Assembly: GCF_900698855.1 (NCBI RefSeq)
Contig: NZ_LR217698.1
Coordinates: 992,001-1,056,000, forward strand
DNA from: Erwinia_E haradaeae_F
Lineage (GTDB): Bacteria; Pseudomonadota; Gammaproteobacteria; Enterobacterales; Enterobacteriaceae
DNA: 64,000 nt
Direction of reading: 5' to 3'
Part shown: positions 34,490-43,849 of the stretch, in pieces
How the letters are laid out: the number at the start of each line of letters is the position of its first letter
How positions within the stretch are numbered: the first letter of the stretch is position 1
Position numbers and translations under genes: made by a program
The notes under the pieces: model-generated
The model's database searches: none
Told to the model about the DNA's origin: nothing
What the model saw: the letters and a program-made list of their open reading frames with translations, nothing else

Positions 34490-35068
34490 ATGAATAATAA
34501 ACATACTACAATTAACACCTGTTATGGTCCGATCCAGAATCATATCTTAAGTAAAGCAAAAAATATTAAATTATTAATCTGTGATTCAGATGGTGTTATG
34601 TCTGACGGAATGATCTATCACACCAATAACGGTAATATAATACAGAGATTCAATGTCAAGGATGGCTATGGTATCCGCTGTTTACTTAAATTTGCAATAG
34701 AAGTAGGAATTATTACTGGAAATCAAAGTCAAATGCTGAAAGATCGATGTTCTACATTAGGTATTTCTTATATTTATCAGGGGCAATCTAATAAGATTAA
34801 ACCATTTCATGACATTCTATCTAAACTGAACCTGAGTGAAGATCAAATAGCTTATATTGGTGATGATCTCATAGATTTACCAATCCTACTTAAAGTAGGA
34901 TTAAGTATAGCAGTTGCGGATGCCCATCCCATGGTACTACCACACGTTGATTACATAACAAAGATGAACGGAGGAAATGGGGCAATACGAGAAATCGCTG
35001 ACCTAATTTTAATAGCACAAAATAAAATATTAAGAGATTTTAGTGGTAATCTAGATGGTCTATGCTAA
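34490..35068 (+). CDS. kdsC: 3-deoxy-D-manno-octulosonate 8-phosphate phosphatase KdsC
   Basis: HAD-superfamily phosphatase that removes phosphate from Kdo-8-phosphate, the third step of Kdo synthesis. The 192-aa product compares with 188 in E. coli. HAD motif I is LLICDSDGVMSDGMI near residue 31 (the two aspartates separated by one residue are kept). ITGNQSQMLKDRC is motif II, YQGQSNKIKPF carries the motif III lysine, and YIGDDLIDLPIL is motif IV. Start ATG 34490, without a clear Shine-Dalgarno sequence. It overlaps lptC by 14 nt, so kdsC-lptC-lptA are probably one transcript. Confidence 0.96.
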   Translation: MNNKHTTINTCYGPIQNHILSKAKNIKLLICDSDGVMSDGMIYHTNNGNIIQRFNVKDGYGIRCLLKFAIEVGIITGNQSQMLKDRCSTLGISYIYQGQSNKIKPFHDILSKLNLSEDQIAYIGDDLIDLPILLKVGLSIAVADAHPMVLPHVDYITKMNGGNGAIREIADLILIAQNKILRDFSGNLDGLC

Positions 35069-35672
35069 AAGCATAATAACTCTGATTATAACACTATTTT
35101 CAATCATGATAATTAACTGTCTTGTAAAAGACAGAAACAAGGAAAAAGATACAAAAATTATTACGAATCATATTCTTATGCCAACATGCATTAGTCATCA
35201 CGCACGAATACTTATGTATAACCCTCAAGGGATATTATCCTATCAAATCTTAGCAGATAAAAGCAGATATTACTCTAATGATGAAATTAGCTGGTTTACT
35301 AATCCAGTGATGATTATATATAATGAAAACAAACTACCAACGTGGATTATCAAATGCAATCAAGCTAAACTAGCCAAAGAAAAAATTTTATTTCTTTATG
35401 GAAACGTCATTATAAATAGCTTAATGGAGATAACACAGTTAAAATATCTTCAAACAGAAACTGCAAAAATTAACCTTATTACCCAAGAGTTGACTTCTGA
35501 AAATAAAGTGACATTATCTGGTCCTGACTTTTTCTCCACAGGAATGAAAATGTATGGTAATTTACAAAAACACACAGCTCAGATTATAGGAAAAGTCCGT
35601 ACGACTTATGGCACTAACCCTGAAAAGAAAAATAAATCAATTATTAATAACGATCCTACTTCTGGCTTGTAA
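35055..35672 (+). CDS. lptC: LPS export protein LptC
   Basis: Bitopic inner-membrane protein that passes lipopolysaccharide from LptB2FG to LptA. A single N-terminal membrane segment (about residues 6-23, SIITLIITLFSIMIINCLV) precedes a periplasmic beta-jellyroll domain. Matches to E. coli LptC include ILMYNPQGILSYQILADKSRYYSNDEISWFTNPV, LPTWIIKCNQAKL, LYGNVIINSL and LTSENKVTLSG. The 205 aa compare with 191 in E. coli. The start overlaps the end of kdsC by 14 nt, and its own end overlaps lptA by 65 nt, an unusually long overlap. These overlaps argue for tight co-translation. Confidence 0.94.
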   Translation: MVYAKSIITLIITLFSIMIINCLVKDRNKEKDTKIITNHILMPTCISHHARILMYNPQGILSYQILADKSRYYSNDEISWFTNPVMIIYNENKLPTWIIKCNQAKLAKEKILFLYGNVIINSLMEITQLKYLQTETAKINLITQELTSENKVTLSGPDFFSTGMKMYGNLQKHTAQIIGKVRTTYGTNPEKKNKSIINNDPTSGL

Positions 35673-36123
35673 TAGGGCAGCAGCAGGATTGGATCCACAC
35701 TTAAAAACACCAATCCATATCGATTCGGAAAAACAAATCATCGATATAAAAAACAATATAGCAACCGCTAGCGGTAATGTTTCCATCACTCAAGGAAATC
35801 TTAAAATCATTGCTGATACAAGTACTATCTCCTTCTCAGGAGAAAAAAACAAAAATATAATAATCAACGCATATGGAAACCTGATTAGATTCTATCACAT
35901 TTTGAATAATGGTCAATCTGTAAAGGGACATGCTAAAAAAATACATTATGAAATAGAAAAAGAACAAGTGCAATTAAGTGGAAATGCTTATCTTGAACAA
36001 GATGGAAGTAGAATACAAGGAGATCATATTACCTATCTCATTAATGAAAAAACAATGTATGCCATAAGTAATACAGGACAACATGTTACTACCATTTTAA
36101 CACCTTCTCACCAAAAAAATTAA
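35608..36123 (+). CDS. lptA: LPS-transport periplasmic bridge protein LptA
   Basis: Periplasmic OstA/LptA protein that carries LPS from LptC to LptD. Matches to E. coli include PIHIDSEKQIIDIKNNIATASGNVSITQGNLKI, NAYGNLIRFYHILNNGQSVKGHAKKIHYEIEKEQVQLSGNAYLEQDGSRIQGDHITYLI and TTILTPSHQ. The N-terminus (KRKINQLLITILLLACNRAAAG) looks like a signal peptide with basic start and hydrophobic core. A cysteine follows LLLA, giving a borderline lipobox not present in E. coli LptA; cleavage by signal peptidase I after AAA is also possible. The 171 aa compare with 185; the missing part is the C-terminal tail. It overlaps lptC by 65 nt and lies 45 nt before lptB. Confidence 0.94.
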   Translation: MALTLKRKINQLLITILLLACNRAAAGLDPHLKTPIHIDSEKQIIDIKNNIATASGNVSITQGNLKIIADTSTISFSGEKNKNIIINAYGNLIRFYHILNNGQSVKGHAKKIHYEIEKEQVQLSGNAYLEQDGSRIQGDHITYLINEKTMYAISNTGQHVTTILTPSHQKN

Positions 36124-36168
36124 ATTCTTTATAAAAAGAAAATAAAAAAATAAAATTGATTTAATATT

Positions 36169-36897
36169 ATGCCAACTCTAATAATAAAAAATCTTATGAA
36201 AACCTATAAAGGTGATCTAATCGTAAAAGATGTCAGTCTACAAGTAAAATCTGGTGAAATTGTTGGTCTTCTCGGACCTAACGGAGCAGGTAAAACAACT
36301 ACATTCTATATGATAATTGGGATTATTAAACATGATAAAGGATGCATTTATATTGACGATGAAGATATCAGCCTATTACCGCTACATGCTCGAGCTGGTC
36401 GTGGTATTGGTTATCTTCCTCAAGAAGCCTCTATCTTTAGAAGATTGAGCGTATATGATAACTTAATGGCTATTCTTCAAATTCGCAAAGATCTTACTCA
36501 CAAACAACGCCTTAATCGAGCTAACGAACTGCTTGATGAATTTCATATTAGTGATCATCTACATAAAATGATGGGACAAAAATTATCTGGCGGTGAACGT
36601 CGGCGCGTAGAAATCGCTCGTGCTTTAGCAGCAAATCCAAAATTTATTCTTTTAGATGAACCTTTTGCCGGTGTTGACCCTATCTCAGTAATAGACATTA
36701 AAAAAATTATTGAACATCTTCGGAAAAGTGGATTGGGAGTATTAATTACTGATCATAATGTACGTGAAACTCTAGATGTTTGTGAACATGCATATATTGT
36801 GAGCCAAGGCCATGTCATTGCTTCCGGAAACCCGGAATCCATCATGGCTGATAAACAAGTGCAACACGTTTATTTAGGTACAGAATTTAGACTTTAA
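36169..36897 (+). CDS. lptB: LPS export ABC transporter ATP-binding protein LptB
   Basis: ATPase of the LptB2FG complex that extracts LPS from the inner membrane. 242 aa against 241 in E. coli. Walker A GPNGAGKTTT is at about residues 37-46, the Q-loop in GYLPQEASIF, the ABC signature KLSGGERRRVEIARAL near 139, Walker B FILLDEPFAGVDP near 160, and the H-loop LITDHNVRETL near 193. Start ATG 36169 has no clear Shine-Dalgarno sequence. In E. coli rpoN, hpf and ptsN follow; here rpoN and hpf are missing and ptsN comes after 1.6 kb. Confidence 0.97.
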   Translation: MPTLIIKNLMKTYKGDLIVKDVSLQVKSGEIVGLLGPNGAGKTTTFYMIIGIIKHDKGCIYIDDEDISLLPLHARAGRGIGYLPQEASIFRRLSVYDNLMAILQIRKDLTHKQRLNRANELLDEFHISDHLHKMMGQKLSGGERRRVEIARALAANPKFILLDEPFAGVDPISVIDIKKIIEHLRKSGLGVLITDHNVRETLDVCEHAYIVSQGHVIASGNPESIMADKQVQHVYLGTEFRL

Positions 36898-38470
36898 TTA
36901 AGATTAAATCTTTATAAATAAATACAAAAATAAAATATATTCCTTGAACTATTTTTTATCTATTAAGTTACAAACCAATGCCTAAACAAGAATTTAAATT
37001 GTTCTAATCTGTATTGAAAATTTTTCTCTTTGCTAAAAACTTAGGCTTCAAATAAAGAGATAAGTTTTTCTTTCAAAAAATATGAATAACATCGCGTATT
37101 GATATCTAGATAATGAAGTTAATACATTTAATGTATATTAAGATTAAAATTCCATACTAAGTCATATAATTAAAAATATTCTAAATAAAACAAAAGACCC
37201 TCAATTCAAAATAAAAAAAAATTAAAATCAACTATAAAATGATTTTTTTACGATTTGAGTTAATAATGTTCTGGGTAAAAACTAGAAATTAATACATAAT
37301 ATATGCACATTCTTTTACTCAGCACAAAGAATGTAGTTATTCATTTTATATTAAGAATCAAAATTGTAAATCTCCAAAATAAATTTTTTAAAGACATTGA
37401 ATACCTTACTTATTCCTCAAAAACTAATCCTTCTCTTGATATAACTATTACACGTAGTTTGATGCTCGATTCAATATGTATAAATGTTAGCGACAAAAGA
37501 ACATGTCTGATATGATGTAATGATAGTATTTCGTCATGTCATAGATATAGTGATTAACTAAAATTAATAAAATAATTTCAAAAACTACTAAAATTAAACT
37601 ATCTATAAAATAGATTGATCTATGCTTTTTTTTAATTATTACAATTTGTTTAAAATAACTTGTCAAATATATAAAAAATATATAAAACAGATACTACATC
37701 TAGAATTTAAAACTAGTTAAAATACAGAAAGAATTAAAAAATCTTTTCCTACATAAGCAAGGATTACCTATCCTATAAGATAGGGCGTTTGTTAACGATC
37801 TTAAAAAGAATAAAACTTAATATTTATAACTAACATATCTATATATGACATATTATCATATAAAAAATGAAATATAATTATTTAAGAAACGTTTCTAAAC
37901 TCATAGCTCCTCTTTTATACTATATAAAAATACCCATCAATAATGATTGATATTCATTATTAGATATTCTTTATAGAAAACAATGATGATAAATCAGTTA
38001 TAATTATAAAACGCTTAATTGTATAATAAGCGATACAAATGAATATAAATAATATGTCACAATATAGTGAATCTATATAATTATTTTTCTTAATAAAATT
38101 AAGACCTATCTTGACGATATTAGATCAGTATAATACTTTGACTTCTTATATCTTATAAAAAATAGTATTATAAAAAGTTCTATATTTTAGAACAACTATA
38201 GATCTAATTAATAATCCAAGATTCAGATACGAATTACTGATCTGAATTGTTTCACTAAGATCTTAATACAATAAAACCAAAAAATTATACCATGTGTAAT
38301 ATTAACTATGAAATCATATAAAAACTGTAGTTAAAGAATAGGGGCTTTCTCTATCAAAGATTTTATTAACTACATATACTTTACTTATATATCAAATCTT
38401 TATATTAATTACTAGATATAATGCAATATAAAGACACTGCGTCTCTTAAAGTAAAGAATCAAGCATAACT
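36898..38470. other. Gene-free stretch where rpoN and hpf would lie
   Basis: 1.57 kb between lptB and ptsN, close to the length that rpoN plus hpf would need (about 1.8 kb in E. coli), yet no remnant of either could be read. A hairpin at 37035-37069 (aaaaactta/taagttttt, then T-rich) may terminate the lpt transcript. Others are 37767-37784 (cctatc/gatagg), a 12-bp palindrome agaaacgtttct at 37885-37896, 37938-37960 (aataatga/tcattatt) and 38221-38247 (attcagat/atctgaat). A 70-codon frame at 37303-37515 is not recognisable. Confidence 0.7.
37035..37069 (+). terminator. Possible terminator of the kdsC-lptB transcript
   Basis: AAAAACTTA and TAAGTTTTT are perfect 9-bp arms around a 17-nt loop, about 140 nt after the lptB stop, followed by CTTTC. 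The stem is almost all A-T and the loop is long, so this is tentative. Confidence 0.35.
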
Positions 38471-38947
38471 ATGATAAACAATAATTTTAAATTAGAATTA
38501 GACGTAATATTAAGTATTTCTTGTACGCGAAACGACGTTCTTTGTTACAATAAACAAAGAGCATTAGAAATTATTAGTGAATTAGCTTCTCAAAAACTTA
38601 GACTTTCGCAGCAAGTTATTTTTAACGCCATACAAAATAGAGAAAAAATAGGTAGTACAGGTATTGGTAATGGCATTGCAATTCCTCATTGCAAGCTTGA
38701 GGAACAAAAACTACAATCTATTGGTGTGTTTATTCACCTTAAACATCCTATTATTTTTAATTCTATTGACAATCAACCAGTAGATCTGCTATTTGCAATC
38801 CTTATTCCATCTCAAGAATGTAAAACACACTTATACACACTATCTCTAGTAGCCCAACACCTAGCAAATAAAATAATTCTTCGTCAACTTAGATCCGCAT
38901 CTAGCGATGAAGATTTATACCGAATTATAACTCAAAAAAAAATATAA
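38471..38947 (+). CDS. ptsN: Nitrogen PTS enzyme IIA (PtsN)
   Basis: EIIANtr-type phosphoacceptor protein; in E. coli it regulates potassium transport and other processes according to its phosphorylation by PtsP-NPr. The 158 aa compare with 163. The phosphorylated histidine is present in GNGIAIPHCKLEE near residue 73. KRALEIISELA-type and REKIGSTGIGNG, IDNQPVDLLFAILIP and KTHLYTLSLVAQHLA stretches match E. coli. The neighbours rapZ and npr that follow in E. coli are absent, so whether the protein is still phosphorylated depends on genes outside this window. Confidence 0.95.
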   Translation: MINNNFKLELDVILSISCTRNDVLCYNKQRALEIISELASQKLRLSQQVIFNAIQNREKIGSTGIGNGIAIPHCKLEEQKLQSIGVFIHLKHPIIFNSIDNQPVDLLFAILIPSQECKTHLYTLSLVAQHLANKIILRQLRSASSDEDLYRIITQKKI

Positions 38948-39521
38948 TTTAATTATAATAATTTTTCTAAAATAGTTCAAGATTAATCTGATTCTTCTAT
39001 TTTTCCATCTATTATATTCAAGGAGATCCATTAATGTCCATGTCTAAAAACTAAAATATAATTGTAAATATTAAGCTTATATAAAAAGCTCTATAATTTT
39101 ATATAAAACTATAAATGCATTTCTATATTTAGAATATATCTTAATGAATAAGATATAAAAAATAAAAATAAGGCAAATGTACTACTCATATAAAATGATG
39201 ATCATACCAGAATAGTTCAATTTTTTATCAAAAATTAAATACCATGAAACCATGATCACCATTTAAATTAATTATACTATAAAACAACATTTTTTATTGA
39301 TTTTAAAAAAATTATAACCAAAAACGTTATCAAAAGATATGATATTCCTATTATCTCCTTAATTTTCTACTTTAATCTAGTAAAAAATACTAACCTCTTT
39401 ATTTAAAAAAAGATACAGAGATGTCCTTAATATCTATTAAAATAAAAAATTAACATCTGTCTAAAAAAGAAAAACACAGACTATTAAAATTAAGAATAGA
39501 TATTCTTTATGTTTTATAAAA
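38948..39521. other. Gene-free stretch between ptsN and zapA
   Basis: 574 bp between convergent genes. In E. coli the 6S RNA gene (ssrS) lies directly downstream of zapA; no GC-rich, 6S-like segment was seen here. Nothing else recognisable. Confidence 0.65.
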
Positions 39522-39890
39522 TTATTCAAATTTAGTTGAAGACTGTTGAATACAAGTAATGTTATCTTGCTCGAATAATTCTTGTTCTAATATCTGTTGT
39601 AAACTCCGCATCTTCTTTTCCATATGTAATGCATAATCACGGGTTTTGACTTTTTCCTCAGCTAATTCATAGCAAAGATTTAAAGCAGCAATTAAAACTA
39701 ATTGCTCAGTATTAGTGACTTTAGTACGAAGCTTTAAGTCTTGTAAACGTTGAGAAAGATCTTCCGCAGCTAAATTTAATGCACCCATTTCTTTATGAGG
39801 GCACTTGACTCGCAATGCGCAACCAAGAATATGAAGATCTACTGGTTGTGTAGATATATCGCCAGAATGAGTCATTTTGATATCCGTCAT
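39522..39890 (-). CDS. zapA: Cell division protein ZapA
   Basis: Cytoplasmic FtsZ-ring-associated protein that bundles FtsZ filaments. The core QPVDLHILGCALRVKCPHKEMGALNLAAEDLSQRLQDLKLRTKVTNTEQLVLIAALNLCYELAEEKVKTRDYA is clearly ZapA; the C-terminal half is predicted coiled coil (MEKKMRSLQQILEQELFEQ). It is 122 aa against 109 in E. coli. The extra residues are at the N-terminus (MTDIKMTHSGDIST), where a second ATG five codons in is also possible; neither has a good Shine-Dalgarno sequence. It is divergent from pepP as in E. coli, but ygfB between them is missing. Confidence 0.94.
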   Translation of the reverse strand: MTDIKMTHSGDISTQPVDLHILGCALRVKCPHKEMGALNLAAEDLSQRLQDLKLRTKVTNTEQLVLIAALNLCYELAEEKVKTRDYALHMEKKMRSLQQILEQELFEQDNITCIQQSSTKFE

Positions 39891-41205
39891 GATCTATTTT
39901 TCTATATACTATAAAAAGATTAATATAACTATCCAATCGACAAGAAACAACCCTATTCTAAATACTTATTACAAATCTTAATTTTTACATTATGATTTTA
40001 TCTAAACAAGAAAATCTATATATTATTGAATAATCGAATAGTAATAATATGAAAGAAGCAAAATTATAATAAGAGATCAGTCTATCTATTATTCCCTAAT
40101 ACTTGCATAAACCTTAATCTAGGCTCACTATGTCGATACGTTAAAACTATGCATGATTTAAATCATATAACTTAATTTACTGTCTTGCCCATAGTCTGAT
40201 ATCTAACTCATTTTGATACATTTTATTATTATAAAAAATAGTAAGATCAAATATAGAAACCTCTTTCCAAAATACATAAATATGATTTTTTAATTTTTTT
40301 TAAAATAGAAAATAAAATCTGAATTTTAAAAGAAACAATTAAAAAATATGAATAACTCTTCCAATAAAAATAGATATGAACCACATTAACACAACTACCA
40401 ACTAACCATACCTTATAGAGCTCGAATAAACTAAATAATAAATGAATATATAAAATATAAAAATAAAAATAAACTGATCTAATTTTACCAAAATACAGAG
40501 GAAAATTAGAATCCATATTATCTATGAACAACCTAACGTAATTTCTGACCTCATTTTTAAAAAGTATAGGAGATTTTTAACTCATAACAATCACAAACCA
40601 TTCTGGTCATAGTTAATATAATCTCTTATGTTAATAAATTTACCTATATAAACTAACATTTTATATAATGTTCTAAACATTAGATGATAAATATTATAAT
40701 ATATTGTCAATATTATAACTTTAGAACAAATCAATATAGAGTAGTTAATTATCTTTCTAATTTTATTAAAAATAGATTTTTTTACATTACATATAGTGCT
40801 AATAGAAAGAATTAATAATGAAAAATCTTTATTTAGACTTAATAATATTAAATTATATTTTAAGATGATTAACTCTATTATTATATAATTTCTCTAAAAC
40901 ATATTAGAAATAAATTCTACTAGATTCTATCTATGAAAATGCATATTAACGATCTCTCATTTCTATTTATAATCTAATTAAAGTCAAAATAAAAATATTA
41001 AGTTACACTAAAGTTAGTAATTATCTGTTTTAAAAATCCTCTGAAACGGATAAGTAATTTTATCTTCTTTTATTAATAACTGTTTCGTAATTTGTATATG
41101 AATATTAACAATAATAATTAAAATATTTACTACAATTAGAACATATCTTTAAATGAAATGTTAAATAGAATAATCAGAATATCTTACTTAGTTTAAGGAG
41201 ATTAA
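39891..41205. other. Gene-free stretch between zapA and pepP
   Basis: 1.3 kb between divergent genes. In E. coli ygfB lies here; no remnant was read. A 94-codon minus-strand frame at 40247-40531 is a low-complexity F/Y/I/K string and looks like chance. A hairpin at 41021-41053 (ttatctgttt/aaacggataa with one G-T pair) lies 150 bp upstream of pepP. Confidence 0.65.
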
Positions 41206-42522
41206 GTGATTAAAAAAGAATTTCTGTGCCGCCGATTAGCTTTATTAGAAAAAATGGAATCTTCTAGTATTATCCTAATCTTTTCAGCTCCCGTAGCTAT
41301 ACGAAACAATGATAATCCCTACCCTTATCGACAAAATAGTGATTTTTGGTATCTTACTGGTTTTAATGAACCAGAAGCAATGTTCGGACTGATAAAAGAC
41401 TCAGACAACTGTTGTAAAAGTCTACTCTTTAATCGAAGCCACAATCGAAAAGCTCAAATATGGGGACAGAATTATATTGGACAGGAATCTGCACGTATAA
41501 AACTAGCTGTCGATTATGCTTTCCCATGGGAACAAATAGACAATCATCTCCATCTCTTTTTAGATGGATTAAAAATAATTTATCATGTAGAAAAACAATA
41601 TTATTTTTCTGATCGAATTATTTTTACTGCATTAGAAAAACTCCGAATAAACCAAAAAAAAACTCTCTCCGTACCTCAAATCTTACTGGACTGGCGCCCA
41701 TTGGTGCATGAATTACGCTTAATTAAATCTTCATCAGAAATAACCTTACTACGACAATCAGGACTTATTAGCGCCTTAGGTCATATGCGAGCTCTTAAAA
41801 AATTATTTCATGGTATTCATGAATACCAGATAGAAGGGGAAATTCAATATGAATTTAATCATCACGGTGCTCGTTGGTCTGCCTATAATACCATTATTGC
41901 CTCAGGAGAAAATTCCTGTATTTTACACTATACTGATAATAACAAGATTATAAAAAATGGTCAGCTAGTATTAATTGATGCTGGATGTGAATTTCAAGGT
42001 TATGCCAGTGATATTTCACGTACTTTCCCAGTAAATGGAAAATTTAATATTCCACAAAGGTTTATTTATACTACTGTTTTAAATGCATTCAATCTAGCAC
42101 TAAAACTATATCAACCTGGAACCAATATTTACACAGTTACAAAAAAAATAATCGCTTTTCTAGTACACAAATTAGTTCAATTAAAAATTATGCAAGGTGA
42201 TGTTCAAAAACTAATTAAAGATAAAGCTATTGAACAATTTTTCATGCATAAATTGAGTCATTGGATTGGTTTAGATGTACATGATTCATATTATTATAGT
42301 CAAGACGATAAACGAATCTTGGAACCAGGTATGGTCTTAACTATTGAGCCAGGTTTGTATATTACTACTGATTCAAAAGTACCATCAGAATATCGTGGAA
42401 TTGGTGTTCGAATTGAAGATACCATTCTCATTACTAAAAATGGTAATGAAAATCTAACCTCAATAGCTATAAAAAAAATAAATGAAATAGAGTCTTTTAT
42501 GGTCAACAGAAAATCCTTATGA
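41206..42522 (+). CDS. pepP: Xaa-Pro aminopeptidase P
   Basis: Mn2+-dependent cytoplasmic aminopeptidase that removes N-terminal residues preceding proline. The 438 aa compare with 441 in E. coli. The N-terminal domain motif YPYRQNSDFWYLTGFNEPEA and the C-terminal pita-bread domain are present. Metal ligands can be placed in LIDAGCEFQGYASDISRTFP (two Asp), KLSHWIGLDVHD (His), TIEPGLY (Glu) and GVRIEDTIL (Glu). The residue before LSHW is Lys where E. coli has Gly (FFMHKLSHW against FFMHGLSHW), a change next to the active site. The start is a GTG with AAGGAG 5 nt upstream. It overlaps ubiH by four bases (ATGA). Confidence 0.97.
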   Translation: MIKKEFLCRRLALLEKMESSSIILIFSAPVAIRNNDNPYPYRQNSDFWYLTGFNEPEAMFGLIKDSDNCCKSLLFNRSHNRKAQIWGQNYIGQESARIKLAVDYAFPWEQIDNHLHLFLDGLKIIYHVEKQYYFSDRIIFTALEKLRINQKKTLSVPQILLDWRPLVHELRLIKSSSEITLLRQSGLISALGHMRALKKLFHGIHEYQIEGEIQYEFNHHGARWSAYNTIIASGENSCILHYTDNNKIIKNGQLVLIDAGCEFQGYASDISRTFPVNGKFNIPQRFIYTTVLNAFNLALKLYQPGTNIYTVTKKIIAFLVHKLVQLKIMQGDVQKLIKDKAIEQFFMHKLSHWIGLDVHDSYYYSQDDKRILEPGMVLTIEPGLYITTDSKVPSEYRGIGVRIEDTILITKNGNENLTSIAIKKINEIESFMVNRKSL

Positions 42523-43685
42523 GTGTTATTATCGTAGGAGCGGGATTGGCTGGACTAACACTGGCTTTTGCATTGTCTTATCTAACGCAAGGTAAAAAAG
42601 ACATTAAATTAGTAGAATCTATTAAACCCGATAAGTTTCTTCACCCAAATCACAATGGACGTACTATAGCATTAGCTTATGGGCTTTGTCGAAAAATAGA
42701 CGCACTTAATCTTTGGTCATTACTTGATCCTATAGCCACCGCAATTACTCGGATTCATGTAAGTGAACTCGGTTCTGGTGGTTTTTTCTCTCTTGATGCC
42801 TCTACTTATGGAATCCCATTTCTAGGGCAGGTTTTTGAATTAAATCAAGCAAAAAAAATTTTTTTTAATCATCTAGAAAAAAATAAAAACATTACTTTAT
42901 ACTGCCCAAATACTGTAATCCTCGTTACACAATATACAGATTATATTCTCATTAAACTAAATAATGGTGAAAAAATTAAAGGTGATTTATTAGTTGCTGC
43001 TGATGGTACATCTTCTAATATAGCTAGATTATGTGGTTTACAGTGGAAAAAAAGAGATTATCAGCAAATAGCGTTAGTAACTCAAATTTCTACTGACTTA
43101 GCACATCAAGGACAAGCCTTTGAGCGGTTTATCAGAAATGGATCATTAGCTTTACTACCAACTTCTAGAGGACTTAGTTCATTAATTTTATGTTTAGAAC
43201 AAGAACAAATGAAAACAATGTACAACTGGAATGACAAAGAATTTCTGACTTATTTACAGACAATATTTGGATGGCGATTAGGAAAAATAACAAAAGTAGA
43301 AAAACGGTACTTCTATCCAATAGAATCATGCACTAGAGTAAGTACTATCGCTCAACGAACAGTATTAGTAAGCAATGCCGCACAAACACTTCATCCCATT
43401 GCAGGTCAAGGATTAAATTTAGGCATGCGAGACATATTAACATTAACTGATATTTTAATTTCAGCTTGGAAAACCGGAAAAAAAGCTGGTGATTTTTCTA
43501 CATTAAAACAATACCAAAAACAACGAATTATTGATGTACAAACAACTATTGATTTTACAGATTTATTAGTTAGGATTTTTTCTCATCCTTGCTCGACGCT
43601 TTTCATTGGACGAACTCTAGGATTAATGATGATAAATGATATTACATATTTACACAACATATTTATTAAACGATCAATTCAATAG
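42519..43685 (+). CDS. ubiH: 2-octaprenyl-6-methoxyphenol hydroxylase UbiH
   Basis: FAD-dependent monooxygenase of ubiquinone synthesis. The 388 aa compare with 392 in E. coli. The Rossmann motif IIVGAGLAGLTLAFAL is at residues 4-19, LLVAADGTSSNIARLCG (the DG motif) near 152-168, and the second FAD motif AAQTLHPIAGQGLNLGMRD near 290. In that motif the residue before NAAQ is Ser, where E. coli has Gly (VSNAAQ against VGNAAQ). It overlaps pepP by four bases and is translationally coupled. ubiI, next in E. coli, is missing. Together with sdhCDAB it indicates a quinone-based aerobic respiratory chain. Confidence 0.96.
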   Translation: MSVIIVGAGLAGLTLAFALSYLTQGKKDIKLVESIKPDKFLHPNHNGRTIALAYGLCRKIDALNLWSLLDPIATAITRIHVSELGSGGFFSLDASTYGIPFLGQVFELNQAKKIFFNHLEKNKNITLYCPNTVILVTQYTDYILIKLNNGEKIKGDLLVAADGTSSNIARLCGLQWKKRDYQQIALVTQISTDLAHQGQAFERFIRNGSLALLPTSRGLSSLILCLEQEQMKTMYNWNDKEFLTYLQTIFGWRLGKITKVEKRYFYPIESCTRVSTIAQRTVLVSNAAQTLHPIAGQGLNLGMRDILTLTDILISAWKTGKKAGDFSTLKQYQKQRIIDVQTTIDFTDLLVRIFSHPCSTLFIGRTLGLMMINDITYLHNIFIKRSIQ

Positions 43686-43793
43686 CTCTATGATACAACA
43701 GCCCTTATAATATTTTATATATACCAATTAAAATAAAATTTAAATATATTTAAATATGAGTAATACTAATTACTATTACATATAATAGACACG

Positions 43794-43827
43794 TAACTTA
43801 TATATATTTATAACTTATATATATTTG
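43794..43827. repeat. Tandem repeat, 17-bp unit, two copies
   Basis: taacttatatatattta at 43794-43810 is followed directly by a second copy differing only in the last base. It lies between ubiH and the rRNA terminator in a 220-bp convergent gap that otherwise holds nothing. Confidence 0.6.
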
Positions 43828-43849
43828 AATTTAAACCGTACATTAACTT

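Noticed and set aside
37303..37515. 70-codon frame in the rpoN/hpf gap as an Hpf or RpoN remnant
   Set aside because: No match to either protein's conserved segments; composition is that of chance AT-rich frames.
38948..39521. Possible 6S RNA gene next to zapA
   Set aside because: The position is right but no GC-containing closing stem or central-bubble pattern was found.
40247..40531. 94-codon open frame on the minus strand upstream of pepP
   Set aside because: The translation is a low-complexity F/Y/I/K/L string typical of AT-rich non-coding DNA, has no ribosome binding site and no recognisable motif.
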